In this document: positions 23,638 to 32,942 of the stretch, piece after piece | Position numbering within the stretch: the first letter of the stretch is position 1 | Layout of the letters: each line of letters opens with the position of its first letter | Source of the DNA: Aquabacterium olei | GTDB lineage: Bacteria; Pseudomonadota; Gammaproteobacteria; Burkholderiales; Burkholderiaceae_C | Length of the DNA: 64,000 bases | Assembly: GCF_003100395.1 (NCBI RefSeq) | Contig: NZ_CP029210.1 | Span: 372,001 to 436,000 of the forward strand | Direction: 5' to 3' | Translations under genes and position numbers: made by a program | Notes under the pieces: generated by a model | The model's database searches: none | Told to the model about the DNA's origin: nothing | What the model saw: only the letters and a program-made list of their open reading frames with translations

Positions 23638-25428
23638 ATGCCTTCCTACACCCCCCCCCTGCGCGACATGCAATTCGTGATCCACGAGCTGCTGGGTGGC
23701 GTTGACGAGTTGAAAAAGATCCCCGCCTATGGCGATCTGGACGCCGACACCGTCAACGCGGTGCTGGAAGAAGGCGGCAAGTTCGCCTCCGAAGTGCTGG
23801 CTCCGCTGAACCTGGTGGGCGACGTCGAAGGCTGCACGCTGAACAAGGAAACCCACGAGGTCACGACCCCGAAGGGCTTCAAGGAAGCCTACAAGCAGTA
23901 CACCGAAAACGGCTGGTCGGCGCTGTCGGCCGATCCGGAGTGGGGCGGCCAGGGCCTGCCCCTGCTGGTCAACCAGGCCATCTACGAGATGCTGAACTCG
24001 GCCAACCAGGCCTGGACCATGTACCCCGGTCTGAGCCACGGTGCCCACGCCTGTCTGGAAGCCCACGGTTCGGCCGAGCAGAAGGCCATGTACCTGCCCA
24101 AGCTGACCTCGGGCGAGTGGACCGGCACGATGTGCCTGACCGAACCGCACTGCGGCACCGACCTGGGCCTGCTGCGCACCAAGGCCGAGCCGCAAGCCGA
24201 CGGCACCTACAAGCTGACCGGCGCCAAGATCTTCATCTCGGCCGGTGAGCACGACATGGCCGACAACATCGTCCACCTGGTGCTGGCCCGCCTGCCGGAC
24301 GCGCCTGCGGGTTCGAAGGGCATCTCGCTGTTCGCCGTGCCGAAGTTCCTGGTGAACGCCGACGGCTCGCTGGGTGCGCGCAACGGCATCTACTGCGGTG
24401 GCCTCGAGCACAAGATGGGCATCCACGGCAACGCCACCGCCCAGATGGTGCTGGAAGACGCCGTCGGCACCCTGGTCGGCCAGCCGCACCGCGGCCTGCC
24501 CGCCATGTTCGTGATGATGAACGGCGCCCGTCTGGGCGTGGGCAACCAGTCGCTGGGCCTGACGCAAGTCGCCTACGAGAACGCCGTCAACTACGCCAAG
24601 GACCGCGTGCAGATGCGTGCCCTGTCGGGCCCGAAGCGCCCTGACCTGGCGGCCGACCCGATCATCGTGCACCCCGATGTGCGCAAGATGCTGCTGACCG
24701 CCCGTGCCTACGCCGAAGGCGCCCGCGCCCTGGTGTACTACGTGGCCATCGAGCTGGACAAGGCCCACAACCACCCGGACGAAGCCGTGCGCAAGGAGTC
24801 CGACGACATCGTCGCGCTGCTGACCCCGATCGTGAAGGCCTTCATCACCGACAACGCCTGGATCTCGACGGTGCACTGCCAGCAGGTCTACGGCGGCCAC
24901 GGCTTCATCCACGAGTGGGGCATGGAGCAGTTCGTCCGTGATGCGCGCATCAACATGATCTACGAAGGCACCAACACCATCCAGTCGCTGGACCTGCTGG
25001 GCCGCAAGGTGCTGGGCGATGCCGGCGCCAAGCTGACCAAGTTCGGCAAGGTGGTGGGCCGCTTCGTCAAGGAAAACGCCGACAACGAAGCCATGCAGGA
25101 GTTCACCAAGCCGCTGGCCGACCTGGGTCAGAAGGTGCAGGCCTTCACGATGGAAATCGGCATGAAGGGCATGCAGAACCCGGACGAAGTGGGCGCCGCG
25201 GCCGTCGACTACCTGCGCGTGGTCGGCCACATGGTCTACGCCTACTTCTTCGCCCGCATGGCCCAGATCGCGCTTGAAAAGCAGGCCACCGGCGACGCCT
25301 TCTACAAGGCCAAGCTGGCCACCGCCCGCTTCTACTTCGCCAAGCTGATGCCTGAAGTCGAAACGCTGATGATCACGGCCAAGGCCGGTCTGAAGCCGCT
25401 GACCGAAATGGAAGAAGCCCTGTTCTGA
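23638..25428 (+). CDS. fadE: Acyl-CoA dehydrogenase (600-residue class), first enzyme of the operon
   Basis: FAD-dependent oxidation of acyl-CoA to trans-2-enoyl-CoA. The same signatures as its paralogue are present: MCLTEPHCGTDLG, KIFISAGEHD, GGHGFIHEWGMEQ and the active-site YEGTNTIQSLDLLGRK. It has 596 residues with the extra C-terminal domain. A good AGGAG precedes the ATG. Codon use in this gene and the next two is strikingly uniform and strongly biased (almost only C/G-ending codons), suggesting high expression. A hairpin separates it from the FadN gene. Confidence 0.96.
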   Translation: MPSYTPPLRDMQFVIHELLGGVDELKKIPAYGDLDADTVNAVLEEGGKFASEVLAPLNLVGDVEGCTLNKETHEVTTPKGFKEAYKQYTENGWSALSADPEWGGQGLPLLVNQAIYEMLNSANQAWTMYPGLSHGAHACLEAHGSAEQKAMYLPKLTSGEWTGTMCLTEPHCGTDLGLLRTKAEPQADGTYKLTGAKIFISAGEHDMADNIVHLVLARLPDAPAGSKGISLFAVPKFLVNADGSLGARNGIYCGGLEHKMGIHGNATAQMVLEDAVGTLVGQPHRGLPAMFVMMNGARLGVGNQSLGLTQVAYENAVNYAKDRVQMRALSGPKRPDLAADPIIVHPDVRKMLLTARAYAEGARALVYYVAIELDKAHNHPDEAVRKESDDIVALLTPIVKAFITDNAWISTVHCQQVYGGHGFIHEWGMEQFVRDARINMIYEGTNTIQSLDLLGRKVLGDAGAKLTKFGKVVGRFVKENADNEAMQEFTKPLADLGQKVQAFTMEIGMKGMQNPDEVGAAAVDYLRVVGHMVYAYFFARMAQIALEKQATGDAFYKAKLATARFYFAKLMPEVETLMITAKAGLKPLTEMEEALF

Positions 25429-25444
25429 CCGACAGGCACCCGAT

Positions 25445-25476
25445 GAAGGGCGTGCTCCGCACGGGGTGCGCCCTTC
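25445..25476 (+). other. Intercistronic hairpin between fadE and the FadN-type gene
   Basis: GAAGGGCG (25445-25452) pairs with CGCCCTTC (25469-25476), with a further possible GC-rich inner stem. No T-run follows, so it is more likely an RNA-stabilising or processing element than a terminator. Confidence 0.5.
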
Positions 25477-25518
25477 AGCCTCTCTCCTCCTTTCCAAAAA
25501 TCTCTGCCAGGAGAAAAC

Positions 25519-27918
25519 ATGAGTCGATTCAATGTCCGCAAGGTGGCCGTGCTCGGCGCCGGCGTGATGGGTGCCCAGATCGCGGCCCATCTGGTCAACT
25601 GCAAGGTGCCGGTCGTGCTGTTCGACCTGCCTGCCAAGGAAGGCCCGAAGAACGGCATCGTCACCAAGGCCGTTGAAAACCTCAAGAAGCTCAAGCCGGC
25701 ACCGCTGGGCGTGGCCGAAGACGCCGCGCTGATCCAGCAGGCCAACTACGAAGAGCACCTGGAAGCCCTGCGCGGCTGCGACCTCATCATCGAGGCCATC
25801 GCCGAGCGTCTGGACTGGAAGGAAGACCTCTACAAGAAGATCGCCCCGTTCGTGAACGACAACGCGATCCTCGCCACCAACACGTCGGGCCTGTCGATCA
25901 CCGCCATGGCCAACGTGCTGCCCGAGCAGCTGCGTTCGCGCTTCCTGGGCATCCACTTCTTCAACCCGCCGCGCTACATGGCGCTGCTGGAACTGATCCC
26001 CACCGAGTACACCAAGCCGGAAGTCGTCGACCAGCTCGAAGCCTTCTCGACCTCGGCCGTGGGCAAGAGCGTCATCCGCGCTTACGACACCCCGAACTTC
26101 ATCGCCAACCGCGTGGGCGTGGCCGGCATGCTGCTGACCTTCCGCGAAGTCGAGCGCTCGGGCCTGGGCTATGACGTCGTCGACGACCTGACCGGCAAGA
26201 AGCTGGGCCGCGCCTCGTCGGCCACCTTCCGCACCGCCGACGTGGTGGGCCTGGACACGATGGCCCACGTCATCAAGACGCTGCAGAACGGTGCCAAGGA
26301 CGACCCGTTCAACGGCGCGTTCGAAACCCCCGCTGCCCTGACCACCCTGATCGAGAAGGGCTTCCTGGGTCAGAAGACCAAGCAGGGCTTCTTCAAGAAG
26401 GAAGGCAAGACCATCCTGCAGTTCAACGCTGCCACGGGTGAGTACGGTGCCGCCGGCGGCAAGGCCGACGACGAAGTCAGCAAGATCCTGAAGAAGCCGG
26501 CCGCCGAGCGCCTGAAGGCGCTGCGCGAGTCGAGCCACCCGCACGCCCAGTTCGTGTGGGCCATCCTGCGCAACGCCTTCCACTACGCCGCTGTCACGCT
26601 GGAATCGATCGCCGAGACCGCCCGCGACATCGACTTCGCCATGCGCTGGGGCTTCGGTGCCAAGCAAGGCCCGTTCGAGCTGTGGCAGGAAGCCGGCTGG
26701 AAGCAGGTCGCTGAATGGGTGAAGGCCGACATCGACGCCGGCAAGGCCCTGTCGAAGGCGCCGCTGCCCGCCTGGGTGTTCGACGGCCGCGACGGTGTGC
26801 ACACCGCCGAAGGTTCGTGGGCCCCGAAGCTGGGCAAGTACGTGCCGGTGCGCAACCTGCCCGTGTACGAGCGCCAGTACTTCCGCGAGAACGTGCTGGG
26901 CTCGAACGCCCCGTCGGCGGCCACCGCCGGCAAGACCCTGTTCGAAGACGCCGCCATCCGCCTGTGGACGCTGGACGACGAAGTGGTCATCGCTTCGATC
27001 AAGTCCAAGATGCACACCATCTCGGCCGAAGTGACCTCGGGCCTGACCAAGGGCCTGGAGCTGGCCGAAGCCGGCTACAAGGGCCTGGTGATCTGGTCGC
27101 AGGACGGTCCGTTCTCGGCCGGTGCCGACCTGCAGTCGATGATGCCGGCCTTCATGCAGGGCGGCGGCAAGGCCATCGCTCCGTTCGAGAAGCAGCTGCA
27201 GGACTTCATGCTGTCGCTGCGCTACGCCAACGTCCCGACCGTGGCTGCGATGCACGGTCTGGCCCTGGGGGGCGGCTGTGAGCTGGCCGTGCACGCTGCC
27301 AAGCGCGTGGCCGCGATGGAAACCTACGTCGGCCTGGTCGAAGTGGGCGTGGGCCTGATCCCTGGCGGCGGTGGCCTGGCCTACCTGGCCCGCCGCGCAG
27401 CCGAGTTGCTCGAACCGTCGAAGGGCGTGTCGGGCCAGGTCGGTGGCGAGCTGATGGGCTTCCTGAAGGAAGGCTTCCAAGCTGCGGCCATGGCCAAGGT
27501 CGGTACCTCGGCGATCGAGTCGCGCAAGTTCGGCTACCTGATCGACGGCGACGTCATCGTGCCGCACAAGGACGAAGTCCTGCACGTGGCCATCGCCCAG
27601 GCCAAGGCCATGTTCGAGTCGGGCTACCGCGCCCCGGCCAAGAAGCTGATCCCCGTGGCGGGCCGCAGCGTCAAGGCCACGCTGCAGTCCTCGCTGATCA
27701 ACATGCGTGATGGCGGCTTCATCAGCCAGCACGACTACTACATCAGCTCGTGCATCGCCGATGTGCTGACCGGCGGCGACGTCGATGCCGGCACCCTGGT
27801 GAGCGAGGAATACCTGCACGCCCTGGAGCGCAAGCACTTCTGCACGCTGCTGGACAACCCCAAGACGCAAGAACGCATCATGGGCATGCTGTCGACCGGC
27901 AAGCCTGTCCGCAACTGA
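25519..27918 (+). CDS. fadN: Bifunctional 3-hydroxyacyl-CoA dehydrogenase/enoyl-CoA hydratase, FadN type
   Basis: Carries out hydration and NAD-dependent dehydrogenation in beta-oxidation. The dehydrogenase is N-terminal: Rossmann motif VLGAGVMGAQIAAHL at about 10-24, then ATNTSGLSIT and FFNPPRYMALLELIPT. The enoyl-CoA hydratase part is C-terminal, about residue 500 onward, with GPFSAGADLQSMMP and MHGLALGGGCELAVHAAKRV. This order is the reverse of E. coli FadB/FadJ and matches the B. subtilis FadN layout (799 residues here). AGGAG precedes the ATG, and the thiolase follows 18 bp after the stop. The gene symbol reflects domain order and operon partners, not proven orthology. Confidence 0.93.
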   Translation: MSRFNVRKVAVLGAGVMGAQIAAHLVNCKVPVVLFDLPAKEGPKNGIVTKAVENLKKLKPAPLGVAEDAALIQQANYEEHLEALRGCDLIIEAIAERLDWKEDLYKKIAPFVNDNAILATNTSGLSITAMANVLPEQLRSRFLGIHFFNPPRYMALLELIPTEYTKPEVVDQLEAFSTSAVGKSVIRAYDTPNFIANRVGVAGMLLTFREVERSGLGYDVVDDLTGKKLGRASSATFRTADVVGLDTMAHVIKTLQNGAKDDPFNGAFETPAALTTLIEKGFLGQKTKQGFFKKEGKTILQFNAATGEYGAAGGKADDEVSKILKKPAAERLKALRESSHPHAQFVWAILRNAFHYAAVTLESIAETARDIDFAMRWGFGAKQGPFELWQEAGWKQVAEWVKADIDAGKALSKAPLPAWVFDGRDGVHTAEGSWAPKLGKYVPVRNLPVYERQYFRENVLGSNAPSAATAGKTLFEDAAIRLWTLDDEVVIASIKSKMHTISAEVTSGLTKGLELAEAGYKGLVIWSQDGPFSAGADLQSMMPAFMQGGGKAIAPFEKQLQDFMLSLRYANVPTVAAMHGLALGGGCELAVHAAKRVAAMETYVGLVEVGVGLIPGGGGLAYLARRAAELLEPSKGVSGQVGGELMGFLKEGFQAAAMAKVGTSAIESRKFGYLIDGDVIVPHKDEVLHVAIAQAKAMFESGYRAPAKKLIPVAGRSVKATLQSSLINMRDGGFISQHDYYISSCIADVLTGGDVDAGTLVSEEYLHALERKHFCTLLDNPKTQERIMGMLSTGKPVRN

Positions 27919-27936
27919 TCGATCGGAGACACACAC

Positions 27937-29160
27937 ATGTCCAAGCAACTCCGCGACGTCTACGTCGTTGCCGCCACCCGCACCCCGATCGGCAAGTCGG
28001 GCCGTGGCGTGTTCAAGAACACCCGCCCTGACGACCTGCTGGTCGCCACCATCAAGAACGCCCTGAAGCAGGTTCCCTCGCTGGATCCGGCCGCCATCGA
28101 AGACGCCATCATCGGCTGCGCGATGCCCGAAGGCGAACAGGGCATGAACGTGGCGAAGATCGCCGCGCTGCTGTCGGGTCTGCCCAAGACCGTGGCCGGT
28201 GCCACCGTGAACCGCTTCTGCGCGGCCGGCATCACCGCCGTGTCGATGGCTGCCGACCGCATCCGCGTCGGTGAAGCCGAAGTCATGATCGCCGGTGGCG
28301 TGGAATCGATGTCCATGGTCCCCATGGGCGGCTCCAAGCCCTCGTTCAACCCGGCCGTGGTGAACGTCGACGAGAACGTCGGCATCGCCTACGGCATGGG
28401 CATGACCGCCGAGAAGGTGGCCGAGCAGTGGCAAGTCACCCGTGAAGAGCAGGACGCCTTCTCGGTGGAATCGCACCGTCGTGCCATCGCCGCCCAACAG
28501 GCTGGCTGGTTCGACGCCGAAACCACCCCGATCGAAGTCGAAGTGCGCACGCCGAATCTGGAAACCGGTGAAGTGACCGTTTCCAAGAAGGTCATCACCC
28601 GTGACGAAGGCGCGCGCCCCGACACCTCGATGGAAGGCCTGGCCAAGCTGCGCCCGGTGTTCGCGGCCAAGGGTTCGGTCACGGCCGGCAACTCGTCGCA
28701 GACCTCGGACGGCGCTGGCTGCCTGATCCTGGCTTCGAAGGAAGCCTGCGAGAAGTATGGTCTGCAGCCGCTGGCCAAGTTCGTGGCCTTCGCGGTCAAG
28801 GGCGTGCCGCCCGAGATCATGGGCATCGGCCCGATCGAAGCCATCCCCAAGGCCCTGGAGTACGCCGGCCTGAAGGCCTCGGACCTGGACTGGGTCGAGC
28901 TGAACGAAGCCTTTGCCGCCCAGTCGCTGGCCGTGCTGAAGGACCTCGACAGCAAGGGCCACGTGCTGGACCGCGCCAAGGTGAACCCGATGGGCGGCGC
29001 CATCGCCCTGGGCCACCCGCTGGGTGCCACCGGCGCCATCCGTGCCGCCACCGTGGTGCACGGCCTGCGTCGCACCGGCGGCAAGTACGGCATGGTGACG
29101 ATGTGCATCGGCACCGGCCAGGGCGCTGCCGGCATCTTCGAGCGCGTGGACAGCCTGTAA
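27937..29160 (+). CDS. fadA: Acetyl-CoA C-acyltransferase (3-ketoacyl-CoA thiolase)
   Basis: Thiolytic cleavage of 3-ketoacyl-CoA to acetyl-CoA and a shortened acyl-CoA. The nucleophilic cysteine lies in VNRFCAAGITAVSMAA (about residue 93), the second active-site block is GGAIALGHPLGATG, and the C-terminal cysteine is in TMCIGTGQGAAG. It has 407 residues, slightly longer than E. coli FadA. It is the last gene of the TetR-fadE-fadN-fadA operon and is followed by a rho-independent terminator. Confidence 0.96.
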   Translation: MSKQLRDVYVVAATRTPIGKSGRGVFKNTRPDDLLVATIKNALKQVPSLDPAAIEDAIIGCAMPEGEQGMNVAKIAALLSGLPKTVAGATVNRFCAAGITAVSMAADRIRVGEAEVMIAGGVESMSMVPMGGSKPSFNPAVVNVDENVGIAYGMGMTAEKVAEQWQVTREEQDAFSVESHRRAIAAQQAGWFDAETTPIEVEVRTPNLETGEVTVSKKVITRDEGARPDTSMEGLAKLRPVFAAKGSVTAGNSSQTSDGAGCLILASKEACEKYGLQPLAKFVAFAVKGVPPEIMGIGPIEAIPKALEYAGLKASDLDWVELNEAFAAQSLAVLKDLDSKGHVLDRAKVNPMGGAIALGHPLGATGAIRAATVVHGLRRTGGKYGMVTMCIGTGQGAAGIFERVDSL

Positions 29161-29187
29161 TCGGCCCCACCGTGCTGCACGCCTGAG

Positions 29188-29211
29188 AAAGCCCGCCGCC
29201 GTGCGGGCTTT
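29188..29211 (+). terminator. Rho-independent terminator of the beta-oxidation operon
   Basis: AAAGCCCGC (29188-29196) and GCGGGCTTT (29203-29211) form a stem followed by TTTCTT, 28 bp after the thiolase stop. Confidence 0.9.
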
Positions 29212-29231
29212 TTCTTGACCGCCTCGCCACC

Positions 29232-30131
29232 ATGGAACACCTCGAACACCTCCACCTGCACACCGACGATGGCCACACGCTGGCGGCCCGGGCCTACCGG
29301 CCGCTGGAGGGGGCGACGGTGCAGCGCGCCGTCATCGTGGCGCCGGCGCTGGGTGTGCCGCAGTCGTTCTACGACCGCTACGCACGCTGGCTGGCCGGCC
29401 ATGGTTGCGTGGTCTACACGCTCGACTGGCGCGGCATGGGCGAGTCGGCCCCGGCCGACCTGAAGCGTTACCGCGCCCGCCTGACCGACTGGGCGCGGCA
29501 CGATGCGCCGGCCATCATGGCGCTGGTGAGCGAACGCCACCCGGGTCTGCCCATCAGCTGGTTCGGCCACAGCATGGGCGGCATCCTGTTCGGGATGGTG
29601 CCGCAGCACCCGCAGATCGACCACGTCGTGACGCTGGGCAGCGGCAGCGGCTTCACGCGCCATCTGGCGCCGCGGTTGCGGCCGTGGATGGGGCTGTTCT
29701 GGCATGTGGTGGTGCCGCTGAGCGTGGCGCGTCACGGCTATTTCGCCGGGCGGCGGATCAACGCGGTGGGTGACCTGCCGCGCGGCATCGTCGCGCAGTG
29801 GAAGCGCTGGTGCGCCAGCCCCGACTTCCTGTTCAGCGAAGGGCCCGAGGTCGTGGCCGCGTACGCCGCCGTGCGCAAGCCGATCACGGCCGTGCTCTTC
29901 ACCGACGACACGATGGCCAGCGCGCGCGGGATCCGCGCCGTGCACGCGGGCTACACCGGCACCACGGTGCGCCACCTCCACCTGCGTCCGCAGGACATCG
30001 GGGCGGCGCGCGTGGGTCACTTCGATTTCTTTCACGCCCGCACGGGCCCGCGTGGCTGGGCACACAGCCTGGCCTGGCTGGGCGTGACACCGCAGGCCGA
30101 CACGGCCGAACCCTCCCGGCAGGCCGCCTGA
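29232..30131 (+). CDS. Alpha/beta hydrolase (serine hydrolase, S33-like)
   Basis: 299-residue hydrolase. The nucleophile elbow GHSMGG (about residue 114) follows the strand ISWF; YTLDWRGMGES is the typical strand-4 turn; AVLFTDDTMAS likely carries the acid; and GHFDFF supplies the late His. There is no signal peptide, so it is probably cytoplasmic. It starts 20 bp after the terminator of the beta-oxidation operon and precedes an enoyl-CoA hydratase by 65 bp, so a role in lipid or thioester metabolism is plausible but unproven. Confidence 0.88.
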   Translation: MEHLEHLHLHTDDGHTLAARAYRPLEGATVQRAVIVAPALGVPQSFYDRYARWLAGHGCVVYTLDWRGMGESAPADLKRYRARLTDWARHDAPAIMALVSERHPGLPISWFGHSMGGILFGMVPQHPQIDHVVTLGSGSGFTRHLAPRLRPWMGLFWHVVVPLSVARHGYFAGRRINAVGDLPRGIVAQWKRWCASPDFLFSEGPEVVAAYAAVRKPITAVLFTDDTMASARGIRAVHAGYTGTTVRHLHLRPQDIGAARVGHFDFFHARTGPRGWAHSLAWLGVTPQADTAEPSRQAA

Positions 30132-30196
30132 CGCCCTAACATGGCGCCTTGATTCCGGCCCCTGCCTCTCGAACCGCATCCTTCAGGAGACCTCTC

Positions 30197-30973
30197 ATGT
30201 CCGATCCCATCCTCGCCCACGTCGAAGGCGCGGTGCTGACCCTCACCTTCAACCGCATCGAGAAGAAGAACGCGATCACGACCGCGATGTACTCTGCGCT
30301 GGCCGACGCCCTGACCGAGGCCGCCCAGGACGACGCCGTGCGCGTGGTGGTGTTCCAGGGCGCGGTCGAGGTCTTCACCGCGGGCAACGACCTGGCCGAC
30401 TTCCTGAGCAAGCCGGCCGACCTGTCGCCGGGCGCTGAGCCCGCGCCGGTGGTGCGCTTCCTGGAAGCGCTGCGCACCTTCCCCAAGCCCGTGGTGGCGG
30501 CTGTGTGCGGCCCGGCCGTGGGCATCGGCACGACGCTGCTGCTGCACTGCGACCTGGTCTACGCGGGTGACAACGCGGCCTTCAGCCTGCCGTTCGTCAA
30601 CCTGGGCGTGTGCGCCGAGGGCGGCTCGAGCCTGCTGCTGCCGCAGCTGCTGGGCTACCAGCGTGCGGCCGAAAAGCTGCTGCTGGGCGATGCCTTCTAT
30701 GCCGACGAGGCGCTGGAGATGGGCCTCGTCAACCGCATCCTGCCGCCCAACGAAGTGAACGGCTACGCCCAGGCGCAGGCTGCCAAGCTGGCCGCCAAGC
30801 CGGCCACCTCGCTGCGCGCCACGAAGGCGCTGATGAAGAAGCCGATGACCGGTCTGGCCCAGGCCATGATCGACGAGTTCCAGTCCTTCGGTGACCTGCT
30901 GCGCGGCCCGGCCGCCCGCGAGGCGATCAGCGCGGTGATGGAAAAGCGCAAGCCCGATTTCTCGAAGTGCTGA
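30197..30973 (+). CDS. Enoyl-CoA hydratase/isomerase family protein
   Basis: Crotonase-fold enzyme, 258 residues. The oxyanion-hole segments are FTAGNDLADF and CGPAVGIGTTLLLHCDLVYA. The second glutamate position is in FVNLGVCAEGGSSLLLPQLL, which resembles delta-3,delta-2-enoyl-CoA isomerase and PaaG/CaiD-like members more than a standard hydratase. AGGAGA lies seven bases before the ATG at 30197, which fixes the start against upstream open frame. It may serve unsaturated fatty-acid degradation next to the main operon. Confidence 0.92.
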   Translation: MSDPILAHVEGAVLTLTFNRIEKKNAITTAMYSALADALTEAAQDDAVRVVVFQGAVEVFTAGNDLADFLSKPADLSPGAEPAPVVRFLEALRTFPKPVVAAVCGPAVGIGTTLLLHCDLVYAGDNAAFSLPFVNLGVCAEGGSSLLLPQLLGYQRAAEKLLLGDAFYADEALEMGLVNRILPPNEVNGYAQAQAAKLAAKPATSLRATKALMKKPMTGLAQAMIDEFQSFGDLLRGPAAREAISAVMEKRKPDFSKC

Positions 30974-31121
30974 CCAGGCTGGACGGACCTGTAGAGGGTC
31001 TGTCCACGAACTGTCGCGCCTTACGGCCGCCGGCGGTGGGCAGAATGCCAAGGAAGTCTCGGCACGGAGGTGTCAAAGGCGGGGCGCGCGCGCATAATGG
31101 GCGTTTCCGGTCTTCAATCTG

Positions 31122-32081
31122 GTGGCGCGGTGCGCTGCCGTCTGGCCCGCCTTGTTCGACATCCGTCTGCCCTCCACCCTGGTCCAGTCCGTGCTGGACG
31201 CCCTGCCGACGCCGGTCTTCTTCAAGGACCGTGCCGGCCGCTACCGGGGGTGCAACCGCGCCTTCACCGAGCTGATGGGCAAGCGGCCCGATGAACTGCT
31301 CGGGATGTCGGTGTTCGACCTGTCGCCGCCGGAGCTGGCGCGTGTCTACCAGGAGGCCGATGAGGCACTGATGCTGGCCGGGGGCGAACAACGCTACGAA
31401 GCCGAAGTGCAGCGCCCGAACGGCGAACGCCTGCACGTGCTGTTCTACAAGGCCGCGGTGCGCGACGAGCACGGCGTCGTGTGCGGCCTGGTGGGCACCA
31501 TCCTCGACATCACCGAGCGCAAGGCGCTGGAGCACCGACTGGCCGATCTGGCCGACCGCGACGCGCTCACGGGCCTGCTCAACCGACGGGCCATCCTCGC
31601 CCACCTCGAGGGCCTGCATGCCGATCGGCGACAGGCCCGGCAGCCGCTGTGCCTGCTGATGGTCGACGTCGACCACTTCAAGTCCATCAACGACCGCTTT
31701 GGCCATGCCATCGGCGACGAGGCCCTGGTGCGTGTGGCCGGCTGCCTGCGCAGCAACCTGCGCGACGGCGACCGGGTGGGCCGCATCGGTGGCGAGGAGT
31801 TTCTGGTGGTGCTGGGCAGCACCGACCTGGATGACGCGCGCGGCGTGGCCGAGCGGCTGCGTCAGGCCGTCTCGCAGATCATGGTCGAGACGCTGGGCGG
31901 CATGCTGCAGCTGACCGTGAGTGTGGGCCTGGCGAGCAGCCTGCCCGATGAGGACTGGGCCCACGTGCTGGGCCGGGCCGACGAAGGGCTGTATGCCGCG
32001 AAGCGTACCGGACGCGACCGCGTTGTGGTGGCCCAGAACGAAGGCCGCCACCTGCTGAGCAAGGACTGGCGGCGCTCCTGA
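31122..32081 (+). CDS. PAS-GGDEF diguanylate cyclase
   Basis: Makes cyclic di-GMP from two GTP. The PAS domain covers about residues 18-130 (LDALPTPVFFKDRAGRYRGC, then ILDITERK). The GGDEF domain starts with RDALTGLLNRRAI and has the active GGEEF at 223-227 and MVDVDHFKSINDRFGH for metal and GTP binding. A canonical inhibitory RxxD (RDGD, 214-217) lies five residues upstream of GGEEF, so product inhibition is expected. No membrane helix is present, so it is cytoplasmic. The start is uncertain: GTG at 31122 is used, but a TTG about 10 codons later (before FDIRLP) is possible. Confidence 0.92.
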   Translation: MARCAAVWPALFDIRLPSTLVQSVLDALPTPVFFKDRAGRYRGCNRAFTELMGKRPDELLGMSVFDLSPPELARVYQEADEALMLAGGEQRYEAEVQRPNGERLHVLFYKAAVRDEHGVVCGLVGTILDITERKALEHRLADLADRDALTGLLNRRAILAHLEGLHADRRQARQPLCLLMVDVDHFKSINDRFGHAIGDEALVRVAGCLRSNLRDGDRVGRIGGEEFLVVLGSTDLDDARGVAERLRQAVSQIMVETLGGMLQLTVSVGLASSLPDEDWAHVLGRADEGLYAAKRTGRDRVVVAQNEGRHLLSKDWRRS

Positions 32082-32105
32082 CGCCGCCGCCGCTGCGGCC
32101 GGCCC

Positions 32106-32912
32106 TCAGGGCCCCTGGAATCCGCCCTGGCGGAAGGTGAGCACCAGCGTGTCACGCCAGCCGTGATCGGCCAGGGGCTGGATCGGCGTCGATTCGTGGA
32201 TCACACGCTCGTCGTCGATCAGCATGGTGCTCCAGGGCTCGGTCAGCGTGAAGCGCACGCCGCGGGGGCCGTCGGCTTCGAAGACCCGGGTCTCGCCGCC
32301 CTTGATGGCATGGCGCTCGAGCATCAGCACGGCCACGAAGTCCACGCCATCGCGGTGGGCGCCTTCCGGTGTGGGTCGGCCGATGCCGCCGGTGGTGTCG
32401 ACCCGGAACTGGTGGGCCTCGATGTACCAGCGGTCGACCGGCTTGGCCTGCGCCAGCAACTGACCGATCTGCGCCAGCAGGCCCTGCCACAGCGGGTGGG
32501 CACAGACGTCGGGCGCCACGGGCTCGAACCAGCGCTCGAAGCCGCCGTGCAGTGCGTTGTAGGTGACCGGCTGCCAGTGCGCGCGGTGCGGCACCTGGGT
32601 CAGCGTGCCGTCGGCGGTGTCGAGCGTGAAGCAGCTGTGGCGGCGGAAGCGGTAATGCCCGCCGTCGCGCAGGTGCTGGTCGGGCGGCAGGTCGTTCCAG
32701 CTGGCGTGCAGAGCGTCGGCGGTGGCCGCGTCGCTGTGCAACCAGTCGAGCAGCACGGCAGGGCGGAGCAGGGCCCAGCCTTGCTGGCGCAAGGCGTCAG
32801 GAACCTGATCGAGGGAGGTCGAGGTGAGCGCTTCCATAAGGGCGACATGGTCGCACAGACGGCGGTGTGCGCCCGGCGACAGGGTGGCGTCGCCCGCGGT
32901 GCGATGGGCCAT
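32106..32912 (-). CDS. 2-oxoglutarate/Fe(II) dioxygenase-like protein
   Basis: Probable non-heme iron oxygenase of the 2OG-Fe_Oxy_2 type, which includes amino-acid hydroxylases and the biofilm-linked BsmA. The metal-binding HRD (AHRDGVDFVAVLMLER), a downstream HES (DDERVIHESTPI) and an arginine in WRDTLVLTFR for 2-oxoglutarate fit the double-stranded beta-helix pattern. It has 268 residues from the first ATG; an ATG 25 codons later is possible. It lies 30 bp downstream of the thioesterase on the same strand and converges with the cyclase gene. The substrate is unknown. Confidence 0.8.
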   Translation of the reverse strand: MAHRTAGDATLSPGAHRRLCDHVALMEALTSTSLDQVPDALRQQGWALLRPAVLLDWLHSDAATADALHASWNDLPPDQHLRDGGHYRFRRHSCFTLDTADGTLTQVPHRAHWQPVTYNALHGGFERWFEPVAPDVCAHPLWQGLLAQIGQLLAQAKPVDRWYIEAHQFRVDTTGGIGRPTPEGAHRDGVDFVAVLMLERHAIKGGETRVFEADGPRGVRFTLTEPWSTMLIDDERVIHESTPIQPLADHGWRDTLVLTFRQGGFQGP

Positions 32913-32942
32913 GGCTTGACCTGTCGCAAGCCGCAGACGGCC

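Noticed and set aside
23500..29061. Very long open frame on the minus strand opposite the beta-oxidation operon
   Set aside because: It is the antisense of four clearly real genes with strong third-position C/G bias; the translation is His/Gly/Val-rich with no recognisable domain and no ribosome-binding site.
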